The notes under the pieces: model-generated | What the model saw: only the letters and a program-made list of their open reading frames with translations | Told to the model about the DNA's origin: nothing | The model's database searches: none | Shown here: in pieces, positions 9,280-19,391 of the stretch | Position numbering within the stretch: the stretch's first letter is position 1 | How the letters are laid out: the number at the start of each line of letters is the position of its first letter | Translations under genes and position numbers: made by a program | Source: Protula sp. h YS-2021 | Lineage: Eukaryota > Annelida > Polychaeta > Sabellida > Serpulidae | Length of the DNA: 64,000 bases | Reading direction: 5' to 3' | Assembly: GCA_949752745.1 (NCBI GenBank) | Contig: OX457028.1 | Span: 494,420-558,419, forward strand

Positions 9280-10176
9280 TATGGGTTAGGGTATCGGGTT
9301 GGGGTATTGGGTTAGGTTATGTGTTAGGCTTAGGGTTGGATTGGATAAAGGTTGTCTTGTGATTGACTTAGAATATTTTATAAGGCTTGTGTTGGGTAAG
9401 GTTTGGGTTGGGTTTGGCTGGGTTGGGGTTGGGTCAAGGTTGAGTTTTGTTGGACTTAGAATATTTTTGCACAAGGTTGGTTCAGGGTCAGGGTTGGGGT
9501 AAGGGTCGGGGTCAGGGTCAAGGGTGGGGTCAGGGTCGGGATCAGGGTTGGGGTCGGGGTCAGGGTTAGGGTCGGGGTCAGGGTCAGGGTTGGGGTCAGG
9601 GTCAGGGTCAGGGTTAGGGTCAGGGGTAAGGGTCAGGGTTAGGGTCAAGGTTGTGTCAAGGTTGAGTTGTGTTGGACTTAGAATATTTTTCAAAGGGTTA
9701 GGGTCAGGGTCAAGGGTTAGGGTCAGGGTCAGGGTTATGGTCAAGGGTTGGGTCAAGGTTGAGTTGTTTTGGACTTAGAATATTTTTCAAAGGTTTAGGG
9801 TCAGGGTCAAGGGTTAGGGTCAGGGTCAGGGTTGAAGGTCAAGGGTTGGGTCAAGGTTAAGTTGTGTTGGACTTAGAATATTTTTATAGGGTTGGGTCAG
9901 GGGTCAGGGTCAGGGTCAAGGTTGGGGTCAGGGTCGGGGTCAGGGTCGAAGTCAAGGTTGGGGTCAGGGTCAGGCTTAGGGTCAGGGTCAGAGTTGGGGT
10001 CAGGGTCAGGGTTAGGGTCAAACCCTGGGTTGCATTTTCTTGCGTTTATAGGGTTGCGACCCGGGGTTATCTTGGGGTAACCTAGGGTTACACCTGTCAA
10101 TCAAGAGTTTTTTTCTATCATTTCTTTGGTCCACAGAGCCGTGGTCCACAGAGCCATGTGCACCCTTAGCTCTATA
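9280..10176 (+). repeat. A-family unit truncated at the anchor
   Basis: G-block and linker are as in 7255-8151, after which the unit is replaced at CTCTATACCCTAA by a telomeric tract. 39872-40768 is truncated in the same way and is followed by the same B-type sequence. Confidence 0.95.
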
Positions 10177-10258
10177 CCCTAACCCTAACACTAACCCTAA
10201 CCCTAACCCTAACCCTAACCCTAACCCTAACCCTAACCCTAACCCTAACCCTAACCCT
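10177..10258 (-). repeat. Interstitial telomeric tract, ~82 bp
   Basis: (CCCTAA)n with one CACTAA variant near 10188. The right border CCCTATCATTTAGATGG re-enters a B-type linker upstream of its duplicated word. Confidence 0.95.
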
Positions 10259-11457
10259 ATCATTTAGATGGACACAGAGCCATATGGACACAGAGCCATG
10301 TGCACCCTCATCTCTATACCCTAACCGTAACCCTACTAACCCTCTACTAAAAGTCTACTGACCCTTGGGTTATGGGTTAGGGCTAACCCTTGTTACGAAC
10401 TAATAGGTAATAAAATGCCAAAATCATCCCTATACCCTAACCTCTAACCCCATAACTCTATACCATAACCCAACCCATAACCCTGACCCTAACCCAATCC
10501 TAACCCTAATCCCTAACCCAAGTATTTCTCGAGTTATAGCGATTAAGTTGGCAGAAACAGCCCAATAACGCATTTTTTTTGGTAATAACTTCGTGAAAAA
10601 TCGTTTATTTTAACAGAAATAGGCAGAAACGTGCGCGTTATAATACTATTTTATTTGTGTTGGAACTTATTTATCAAAAATTTTGACAAAAAATATTAAA
10701 ATTTTCACTTATGCAAAAAAATGCAGGTAAGGTGCACAGGTTAAACAACGTCATGCGACAGATATCATGACATGACGACTTTATGAATAAATAAGAATAA
10801 ATGTGTTTTGGTAGGAACCATTAGAGTCAGAAGATTATTTTGGTGCAATTTGAGCCATGAAAGACTAAGGGATGGGGTCGAAATTTAAAAAACGGGAATT
10901 GGTCCCGAGGTAGCAGACACACCATATTTTTGGGGCATTGTTGACATTAAACTCAATTTTTGTTATGCTTGTCATAAGAGTAGGAGAATTATTTTAACAG
11001 GGCTACAAACTACATTCAATTGCTTTAAAACGCTATATAATTTATGACGATACCTTAAAGACTTTTTCAAAAACATTTAAAAAACGCATGAAATTTGGGG
11101 TAAAATTTGGCCCATTATTTAAAAATGTCATTTCTTTATAACTTCTAGATAAAATAGAGCCAAAATATTTATGTCACTTATATATCATTGCAACACTATT
11201 ACGCGGTATAAAGTTTGTAAAAATCCATTAAGGGCTTTTGACGATATGGTAAAAAAATTGTCAATTTTTTTAGCATTTTGACATTTTAACATGAAAATAT
11301 CAATTTTATTATAACTTCTACACATAATACAGGCATGACATTTGCAATAATAATAGAATATTTCATGCACTATTAAACCATATAAAATTTGTAGAAAAAC
11401 ATCATGGACTTTTAACGATATTGTCAAAACATTATCAAACGTTTTCTCCACTTTCAG
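10259..11457 (+). repeat. B-prime fragment: end of linker plus AT-rich segment
   Basis: B-type duplicated word ATGGACACAGAGCCAT (x2, 10267-10298) followed by scrambled CCCTAA and a 0.9 kb AT-rich segment. It ends ATCAAACG plus the 16 bp word TTTTCTCCACTTTCAG (11442-11457). It differs from true B by several substitutions, for example GGGAATTGGTCCCG where B has GGGACTTGGTCTCG. 42724-43922 has the same length (1199 bp) and appears identical. Confidence 0.9.
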
Positions 11458-13577
11458 TATGGGTTAGGGTATCGGGTTGGGGTATTGGGTTAGGTTATGT
11501 GTCAGGCTTACGGTTGGGTTGGATCAAGGTTGCCTTGTGATTGACTTAGAATATTTTATAAGGCTTGTGTTGGGTAAGGGTTGGGTTGATGTTGGGTCAA
11601 GGTTGAGTTTTGTTGGACTTAGAATATTTTTTACAGGCTTGGTTCAGGGTCAGGGTTGGGGTAAGGGTCGGGGTCAGGGTTAAGGGTGGGGTCAGGGTCG
11701 GGGTCAGGGTCAGGGTTGGGGTCAGGGTTAGGGTCGGGGTCAGGGTCAGGGTTAGGGTCAGGGTCAGGGTCAGGGTTGGGGTCAGGGTTAGGGTCGGGGT
11801 CAGGGTCAGGGTTAGGGTCAGGGTTAGGGTCAGGGTCAAGGTTGTGTCAATGTTGAGTTGTGTTGGACTTAGAATATTTTTCAAAGGGTTAGGGTCAGGG
11901 TCAAGGGTTAGGGTCAGGGTTAAGGTCAAGGGTTGGGTTAAGGTTGAGTTATTTTGGACTTAGAATATTTTTCAAAGGGTTAGGGTCAGGGTCAAGGGTT
12001 AGGGTCAGGGTTAAGGTCAAGGGTTGGGTTAAGGTTGAGTTATTTTGGACTTAGAATATTTTTCAAAGGGTTAGGGTCAGGGTCAAGAGTTAGGGTCAGG
12101 GTCAGGGTTAAGGTCAAGGGTTGGGTCAAGGTTAAGTTGTGTTGGACTTAGAATATTTTTACAGGGTTGGGTCAGGGTTAGGGTCAGGGTCAAGGTTGGG
12201 GTCAGGGTCGGGGTCAGGGTCAAGGTCAAGGTTGGGGTCAGGGTCAGGGTCAGGGTTGGGGTCAGGGTCACGGTTAGGGTCTAAACCCGGGTTGCATTTT
12301 CTTGCGTTTAAAGGGTTGCGACCCGGGGTTACCTTGGAGTAACCTAGGGTTACACCTGTCAATCAAGAGTTTTTTTCTATCATTTAGATGGACACAGAGC
12401 CATATGGACACAGAGCCATGTGCACCCTCATCTCTATACCCTAACCGTAACCATATTAACCCTCTAGTAAAAATCTACTGACCCTTGGGTTATGGGTTAG
12501 GGCTAACCCTTGTTACGAACTAATAGGTAATAAAATGCCAAAATCATCATTATACCCTAACCTCTAACCCAATAACTCTATACCATAACCCAACCCATAA
12601 CCCTGACCCTAACCCAACCCTAACCCTAATCCCTAACCCAAGTATTTCTCGAGTTATAGGGATTAAGTTGGCAGAAACAGCCCAATAACGCATTTTTTTG
12701 GTAATAACTTCGTGAAAAATCGTTTATTTTAACAGAAATAAGGCAGAAACGTGCGCGTAATAATACTATTTTATTTGTGTTCGAACTTATTTATCAAAAA
12801 TTCTGACAAAAAATATGAACAGTTTCACTTATGCAAAAAAATGCAGGTAAGGTGCACAGGTTAAACAACGTCATGCGACTAATATCATGACATGACGACT
12901 TTATGAATAAATAAGAATAAATGTGTTTTTGTAGGAACCCTTAGAATCAGAGGATTATTTTGGTGCAATTTGAGTCCTGAAAGACTAAGGAAAGCGGTTG
13001 AAATTTAAAAAACGGGACTTGGTCTCGAGGTAGCAGAGACACCATAATTTTTAGGCATCGTTGACCTTAAACTCAATTTTTGTTATGCTTGTCATAGTAG
13101 TAGGAAAATTATTTTAACAGGGCTACAAACTGCGTTCAAGGGCTTTAAAACGCTATATAATTTATGACGATACCTTAAAGACTTTTTCAAAAACATTTAA
13201 AAAACGCATGAAATTTGGGGTAAAATTTGGCCCATTATTTAAAAATGTCATTTCTTTATAACTTCTAGATAAAATAGAGCCAAAATATTTATGTCACTTA
13301 TATATCATTGCAACACTATTACGCGGTATAAAGTTTGTAAAAATCCATTAAGGGCTTTTGACGATATGGTCAAAAAATTGTCAATTTTTTTAGCATTTTG
13401 ACATTTTAACATGAAAATATCAATTTTATTATAACTTCTACACATAATACAGGCATGACATTTGCAATAATAATAGAATATTTCATGCACTATTAAACCA
13501 TATAAAATTTGTAGAAAAACATCATGGACTTTTAACGATATTGTCAAAACATTATCAAACGTTTTCTCCACTTTCAG
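11458..13577 (+). repeat. B-family unit, complete reference copy (2120 bp)
   Basis: G-block 11458-12285 (including two 91 bp sub-repeats), linker about 12286-12438, scrambled CCCTAA stretch 12439-12642, AT-rich segment to 13577. The linker has GGAGTAACC where C has GGGGTAACC, shortening the palindrome stem to 6 bp. Homology to A is obvious throughout, with scattered substitutions and small indels. Confidence 0.95.
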
Positions 13578-14558
13578 TATGGGTTAGGGTATCGGGTTGG
13601 GGTATTGGGTTAGGTTATGTGTCAGGCTTACGGTTGGGTTGGATCAAGGTTGCCTTGTGATTGACTTAGAATATTTTATAAGGCTTGTGTTGGGTAAGGG
13701 TTGGGTTGATGTTGGGTCAAGGTTGAGTTTTGTTGGACTTAGAATATTTTTTACAGGCTTGGTTCAGGGTCAGGGTTGGGGTAAGGGTCGGGGTCAGGGT
13801 TAAGGGTGGGGTCAGGGTCGGGGTCAGGGTCAGGGTTGGGGTCAGGGTTAGGGTCGGGGTCAGGGTCAGGGTTAGGGTCAGGGTCAGGGTCAGGGTTGGG
13901 GTCAGGGTTAGGGTCGGGGTCAGGGTCAGGGTTAGGGTCAGGGTTAGGGTCAGGGTCAAGGTTGTGTCAATGTTGAGTTGTGTTGGACTTAGAATATTTT
14001 TCAAAGGGTTAGGGTCAGGGTCAAGGGTTAGGGTCAGGGTTAAGGTCAAGGGTTGGGTTAAGGTTGAGTTATTTTGGACTTAGAATATTTTTCAAAGGGT
14101 TAGGGTCAGGGTCAAGGGTTAGGGTCAGGGTTAAGGTCAAGGGTTGGGTTAAGGTTGAGTTATTTTGGACTTAGAATATTTTTCAAAGGGTTAGGGTCAG
14201 GGTCAAGAGTTAGGGTCAGGGTCAGGGTTAAGGTCAAGGGTTGGGTCAAGGTTAAGTTGTGTTGGACTTAGAATATTTTTACAGGGTTGGGTCAGGGTTA
14301 GGGTCAGGGTCAAGGTTGGGGTCAGGGTCGGGGTCAGGGTCAAGGTCAAGGTTGGGGTCAGGGTCAGGGTCAGGGTTGGGGTCAGGGTCACGGTTAGGGT
14401 CTAAACCCGGGTTGCATTTTCTTGCGTTTAAAGGGTTGCGACCCGGGGTTACCTTGGAGTAACCTAGGGTTACACCTGTCAATCAAGAGTTTTTTTCTAT
14501 CATTTAGATGGACACAGAGCCATATGGACACAGAGCCATGTGCACCCTCATCTCTATA
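13578..14558 (+). repeat. B-family unit truncated at the anchor
   Basis: G-block and linker only; at CTCTATACCCTAA it passes into a telomeric tract. Segment 10259-14558 corresponds to 42724-47023 at a constant offset of 32465 bp. Confidence 0.95.
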
Positions 14559-14737
14559 CCCTAACCCTAACACTAACCCTAACCCTAACCCTAACCCTAA
14601 CCCTAACCCTAACCCTAACCTAACACTAACCCTAACCCTAACCCTAACCCTAACACTAACCCTACACCCTAACCCTAACTAACCCTAACCCTAACCCTAA
14701 CCCTAACCCTAACCCTAACCCTAACCCTAACCCTAAT
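14559..14737 (-). repeat. Interstitial telomeric tract bordering the island, ~179 bp, irregular
   Basis: CCCTAA with several CACTAA variants and broken words (CCTAACACTAA, CTACACCCTAA, CTAACTAACC) near 14620-14680, then a clean run up to 14737. It forms the left border of the low-copy island. Confidence 0.95.
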
Positions 14738-14746
14738 TATATCACT

Positions 14747-14766
14747 GAAACCAGAACTTTTCTACC
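14747..14766 (-). repeat. Left-end copy of the 20 bp island motif (inverted)
   Basis: Exact reverse complement of GGTAGAAAAGTTCTGGTTTC, the word repeated at the right end of the island. A direct-orientation copy (19 of 20 bases) also occurs at 15276-15294, and weaker ones at 14921 and 18570. Confidence 0.85.
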
Positions 14767-16008
14767 GAGTTTTCTTGATATCATAAAATTGATACCTTTA
14801 TAGATATTAATTTATTTGATATATGGTTTTATAATTTGGTATATTATGAGTGATCTAAGATAGTTTGTAATCCTTGCCTATTGTGTATTATGGATAATTT
14901 TGGGGTTAAAAATTTTTCAAGTAGAAATATTCCGGTTTTTGGTTTTTGATATCTAACTTTGTCAAAACTTGTCAGAATGTTGTCAAATATAGTGTTAGAT
15001 TTCTTAGATTTATTGCTTTATTGATTTAATATCTTAATTTGAAGAAAAAATGTTAACCCGGAGGAAAAAATCATTTGGAAGAAAAAATGAAGGTGAGGTG
15101 CACAAGTCATAATATGCGATCAATGTAAAGATGGAAAAAAATTTTCTACTTCTTATAAAGTATACAATAATATTTAATCAAATGCGGATTTTATTGAAGT
15201 ATGATTTAAACTTAATTTTGAGCGTGTACTATCAAAAATAAAAAAATACTAGCAAAAATCTGAATGAAATTTTTGGGTAGAAAAGTTCTGGTTTTTAACC
15301 CCAAAAATAGGGGGGTTCTCAACTTTAACTACATTTATATTATACTTATTGCTATTATTTAAAAACGAAATTTAAAGGAATTTTACCTCTATGAATTACG
15401 TTTATTTTAGTATACTAGTCGTACAAAAAGCTTTCATGGTTTGGGATATTTCTAATTATGATGGGTGAAATTCATGTATCAAAAAATGCAATTTGGCAAA
15501 ATATTTAAATGAATATTATTTTAAAAGTATACAAAAAGTGGTAATGTATTTAAGAATAATGCTGGTTTATCTTTTATATATACATGCAATGTGTAAAATG
15601 TAGTAATTGGGTTTGAAAACGTTTAATAACGTTGGAAAAACGTTATAAACAGACAAGACAATCATACTAATATAAAAGGTACAAGACTATGAGATAAGTT
15701 TTGAAAAAAATTTGCAGCTTTAAATCAAATAAACATTTGCAGAGATGTTGCCTATATAATACTAAAAGGTTATATCACGTTATAAAACTTTTGCTGGTAA
15801 CGTAAATGAAGTATTAAGTGTATGACGTCACAAAACGTCTTTATCTTCATTTTTCAAGTTTGTCTGTCAATTTTTTTCTAGAAAACTGTATATAGTTTGA
15901 GCTCTATGTTTATACTGTGTATGTTCCGTTTCATATGAATAATATTACGAAAGAAATTGTTTCAGTTCCATACTTTTTTGGGATTAAAATAAATATTATG
16001 TTATGTGG

Positions 16009-16190
16009 GTCGGTCGAAATGGTTATTTTGGCAGAGTTCGCAAACTTCTTGGTCCTATAGGGAGAAAATGGTTAGGAATATTGCCATAAATTTTGCAGGA
16101 AATAAGGCATATATTATGTTTACCAATAACGTGTATAAGACTTTTAGCTGGGATAGTTAATAAAAGAGTTATGATATTTGAATGGATAGT
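16009..16190 (+). repeat. Diverged direct repeat, left copy
   Basis: Starts GTCGGTC and contains ATTTTGGCAGA, GAGAAAATGGTTA and TTGCAGGA at the same spacing as 18073-18250 (GTCGGTC to GCAGG is 86 bp in both, so no net indel). By eye about three quarters of positions agree over the first 92 bp, fading afterwards. Confidence 0.65.
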
Positions 16191-16583
16191 CCCATAAGGG
16201 TCGGTCGGGACCAGAGTATCTGATTTTTTTTTAAATTAATTCAAAAGTTATTTAAGAATTCGTTATTAAAGTTATTTGAACAAATGCGCCATTTAATTAG
16301 CTTTAAACAAAGCCATAAAATGTTTTTTCAGTTATGTATTAATCCTAGATACCGTCTTAAAGAACTTCTACGTCGACGATAATCAGGAGGTGTTTGAAGC
16401 ACAGAAACTGATTCCTAAGACTATTCCGTTATCTGTCTTATAATCTGAGGAGTCTGAGCAACAGCGACTTGTTCCGCAACAGGGGCAAATTGATGTTACT
16501 GCTCTTTTAAATTTAAGTTGTTATAAAGTCAATAAAATATTGTAGGTTGCATGTGAAAAAAGTTATTTCTATTTGAAAACAAA

Positions 16584-16614
16584 GTAGCGGAGACTCTCAC
16601 ATAGTCTCCGATAC
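16584..16614. repeat. Palindromic site 1 (12 bp arms, 7 bp spacer)
   Basis: The arm GTAGCGGAGACT (16584-16595) faces AGTCTCCGATAC (16603-16614) across ctcacat; 11 of 12 positions pair. The geometry resembles the core crossover site of tyrosine recombinases, but no activity is implied by sequence alone. Confidence 0.7.
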
Positions 16615-16961
16615 CTAACTCTAAGCCCCAAATAACTTCTTTAAAAGGTGTTCTACTTCGTTAATTTATTTCTTTAATCTTTTTGTAACAATTAAAAAGG
16701 GACGTAATGAACACTTTTATTGGCTAGACACATTTTCTTAGGGTAAAAAGTAGCATGAAAAATGATAGTCTCCGCTACCTAACATAAGGCTGTCTCCGCT
16801 ACCTGAAAATTTTCCAGTTATTGGTTATTGCTCACTTAACTTAATCTGTTTCACTCGTTTTGTTGCGTTAACTCGGTTTTCGTTGAAGATAAAGTTGTTA
16901 GCAAATATATAAAACATCGTAATTGGCATATTAAAATAAATATTTATATTTGGAAATGAAG

Positions 16962-16992
16962 GTAGCGGAGACTCTAATGCAGTCTCCGCTAC
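16962..16992. repeat. Palindromic site 2 (perfect 12 bp arms, 7 bp spacer)
   Basis: The arm GTAGCGGAGACT (16962-16973) pairs perfectly with AGTCTCCGCTAC (16981-16992) across ctaatgc. It is direct-repeated with site 1 at 378 bp and lies about 570 bp before the recombinase remnant. Confidence 0.8.
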
Positions 16993-17533
16993 CTAACCCT
17001 AAACCCAAATAACTTTTTAAAAAGGTCGTTTATATCATATATTTTTCTCATTTAATTCTTTTCATCAACTGAAAAATGATGTAATGAGGAGTTTTAAAGG
17101 CTAGATACAGTTTTTGAGGGTACCACCTAGCCTGTAAAAACTAGAGTCTCCGCTACCTAACACCAGGCTGTCTCCGCTACCTCCATATTTTCAAGTTTTT
17201 GGTCAGTTAAATTATTCTTTTCAAGAGGCATTGTTGCGTTACATGGCTTTTCTTTTAAAATAAAGAATGTATCAAGTTAATAACACCATGACCCTGACCC
17301 CAACCATGACCCTGACCCTATGGCTACTTGGCTTCCCAAGATTACGTCAGATTCAAGTGTACCGATAGCCGAACGTGACTGTAGACATTTCGAGGAGACG
17401 GTCAGTTTACGTTGGATTACCCTCTGCCTTTTGCAAGGGATACGTTGGGGTACCAAGTTTTGCCACTTGGGAGCATTGTCATCCAAATCCTTAGTTGTTT
17501 CGCCTCAGATTCTGGTGCGTAATTTTGAAATAG

Positions 17534-17904
17534 AAATGGTTTTTGCATCGTGTCATTCAGAGAATGGAAAGGGTGCACAAGGATTCCACTAAGAAAGTAT
17601 ATTTGTCACATTGGCGTTTGTTTGAGGCGTGGTGTATGGATAGGGGAATTGATCCCGTTGCTGTCACAGCTGTGACAGTCGCTGACTTCTTTTTGTATCT
17701 GCTTGAAGTCAGAAGGGTTTCGGTTGGATCGATTCTGACTTACCGCTCGGCTCTTACTTTTGTGTTGAAGAAGTCCTTGGGCTATGACTTATCTTGTCAG
17801 ATTAGCTTAGGTCTTTACCGGCGGAGCGACCTATTGCAGATAGGACAGTGGTGTTTTGGGATTTGTCCTTCGTTTGGAAGTATCTGAGTAAAATATACGG
17901 ATAA
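17534..17904 (+). pseudogene. Broken tyrosine recombinase, N-terminal core-binding domain (DIRS/Ngaro-like)
   Basis: The open frame runs from 17534 to 17887; an ORF counted from the TTG at 17543 has its first ATG at residue 8. Residues 15-31 (STKKVYLSHWRLFEAWC) and 43-71 (VTVADFFLYLLE, then TYRSAL) are typical of the SAM-like core-binding domain of tyrosine recombinases carried by DIRS/Ngaro retrotransposons and related invertebrate elements. Around 17800-17811 the similarity moves to another frame, where 17809-17904 encodes WDLSFVWKYL (17857-17886), a motif I recognise from the same proteins. A stop follows at 17902. The catalytic domain (R-H-R-Y) is absent and no reverse transcriptase or RNase H is recognisable upstream, so this is a frameshifted, 3'-truncated fossil. 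Base composition of 17320-17880 is visibly less AT-rich than its surroundings, fitting former coding DNA. The family assignment is from motif memory, not a search; a Crypton-type source is possible. Confidence 0.7.
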
Positions 17905-18072
17905 ACAGTTGATAACAAAAAGGGATTATTATAAAATATAAGAAAGTTCAAATCAACAACCCTTACACCGGATACATATATTGTTCTAAAGGATACTCGT
18001 TTGTCCATAAAAAGGTCAGTGATTTTCTGCTATAATTATTATTGTTATAGATTATTATAAGGCAGAGTGGGA

Positions 18073-18250
18073 GTCGGTCAGGGTTGCCATTTTGGCAGAT
18101 TTCTCAAATTTCTTTGCGCTATCGAGAGAAAATGGTTAAGAGTATTCTTACTATTCTTGCAGGAGATTACAATAAAGTATATAAATCGCTTAGTTGCGGT
18201 AATAAGTAAAAAAAATATGGATTACTGTCAGGTTAACAAAGCAAAATTCT
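18073..18250 (+). repeat. Diverged direct repeat, right copy
   Basis: Partner of 16009-16190. The pair is 2064 bp apart and encloses the 378 bp duplication and the recombinase remnant, as flanking repeats of an old element would. Confidence 0.65.
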
Positions 18251-18925
18251 AGAATATGCCAAAAATACAAGGCATACGCTAGCTGGCATTTCTTGTCAAG
18301 TGTGACGTATATGAAATGTGTTGTTAATATGTGCAAAATATTACGTCGAAACACACAAGAGTGACAGAAATAAATTAACCCAAATACTGGCATGATATAA
18401 AGTAATATATAAAAAAAGAAATCATAAATTCTTAAATTCTCATACGTTCAGTCTGTCTTGCTGTTACAAAAACTAACATTTAGAGACTTGGAGACTTTAT
18501 AAAATACATTTCTGATACTCTTAGATTACTTCCGGTGTTACTGCGCACGCGCAAAGTTATTTGGATCTCGGTAGAAAAGTTCGGGTCAAAAAGATCTAAG
18601 ACTAGTTTCGGGTTAAGCTTAAATTTATCATTTATAACTGGATTTTAAGGTCGCCACATAAACAAAACTTACATATTTCAAATGAACAAACGCATGAAAC
18701 AAAGATACGCAAACATTTTAAAGAAATAAAGGTACAGCGACACATTTTTTAAAAATATACATTTTGTTGAGTATTTTTCTTAATATTGTATTATATGCAA
18801 TATCCGAGCATAAAATTGCAATATTGTAGCATAAAACACTGCATAATTGCAAAATTACAGTTTAAAACACAATAAATAACAAATTATAAGCATTTAAAAT
18901 TTAAGCAGAAAAGTTCCAAAAACAA

Positions 18926-19058
18926 GGTAGAAAAGTTCTGGTTTCGGTAGAAAAGTTCTGGTTTCGGTCGAAAAGGTCCAGTAGAAAAGTTCTGGTTTCG
19001 GTCGAAAAGTTCGGGTTTCGGTAGAAAAGGTCGGGTACCAAACCAGACCTTTTCTACC
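18926..19058 (+). repeat. 20 bp tandem array ending in a palindrome
   Basis: GGTAGAAAAGTTCTGGTTTC starts at 18926 and 18946, followed by a 15 bp partial (18966) and variants at 18981, 19000 and 19020. The last copy forms a perfect palindrome: GGTAGAAAAGGTC (19020-19032) against GACCTTTTCTACC (19046-19058) with a 13 nt loop. The telomeric tract begins 8 bp later. Confidence 0.85.
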
Positions 19059-19065
19059 TGGAAAT

Positions 19066-19140
19066 CTAACCCTAACCCTAACCCTAACCCTAACCCTAAC
19101 CCTAACCCTAACCCTAACCCTAACCCTAACCCTAACCCTA
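19066..19140 (-). repeat. Interstitial telomeric tract, right border of island, ~75 bp
   Basis: Regular (CCCTAA)n with no variants. This is one of the few tracts not preceded by the CTCTATACCCTAA anchor. It ends CCCTACAACAATATTACG, inside the AT-rich segment of an A unit. Confidence 0.95.
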
Positions 19141-19391
19141 CAACAATATTACGCGGTATAAAGTTTATAAAAATCCATTAAGGGCTTTTGACGATATGGT
19201 CAAAAACTTGTCAAATTTTTGAGCATTTTGACATTTTAACATGAAAATATCAATTTTATTATAACTTCTACACACAATACAGGCATGAAATTTGCACCAA
19301 TAATAGAATATTTCATGCACTATCAATCCATTTAAAATTTGTAGAGAAACATAATGGACTTTTAACGATACTCTCAAAACATTATCAAACG
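19141..19391 (+). repeat. A-family fragment, last 251 bp
   Basis: Matches the end of the AT-rich segment (as 9029-9279), with one visible substitution near 19346 (GTAGAGAAAC where array copies have GTAGAAAAAC). Confidence 0.9.

Larger units (their letters stand above)
16584..17285 (+). repeat. 378 bp tandem duplication with iteron-like GTCTCCGCTACC words
   Basis: Two diverged copies start at 16584 and 16962. Each contains the 12-mer GTCTCCGCTACC (or its complement) four times, at matching positions: 16584 inverted, 16604, 16768 and 16792 in copy 1; 16962 inverted, 16982, 17146 and 17170 in copy 2. The period is exactly 378 bp for every word. The words are better conserved than the AT-rich DNA between them. 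The second copy fades at about 17285, shortly before the recombinase remnant. Confidence 0.8.
14738..19065. other. Low-copy AT-rich island between two telomeric tracts
   Basis: 4.3 kb found once in the window, flanked on both sides by CCCTAA tracts in the same orientation. The left end carries GAAACCAGAACTTTTCTACC (14747-14766). The right end carries the reverse complement in a short tandem array (18926 onward). Inside are a 378 bp tandem pair (16584 to about 17285), a diverged direct repeat (16009 and 18073) and a broken tyrosine-recombinase gene (17534-17904). I see no gene in 14770-16000 or in 18250-18920, only AT-rich sequence with scattered words such as TGACGTCA (15823-15830) and three AACGTT sites near 15618-15653. 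It may be a decayed mobile element or a captured piece of chromosome. Confidence 0.7.

Noticed and set aside
17320..17592. 90-codon frame overlapping the start of the recombinase remnant
   Set aside because: I could not match it to reverse transcriptase, RNase H or recombinase sequence; it may be decayed element DNA but does not support a gene call.
14738..19065. Complete DIRS, Ngaro or Crypton element
   Set aside because: Only the core-binding part of a frameshifted tyrosine recombinase is visible; no reverse transcriptase, RNase H or catalytic recombinase domain could be found.
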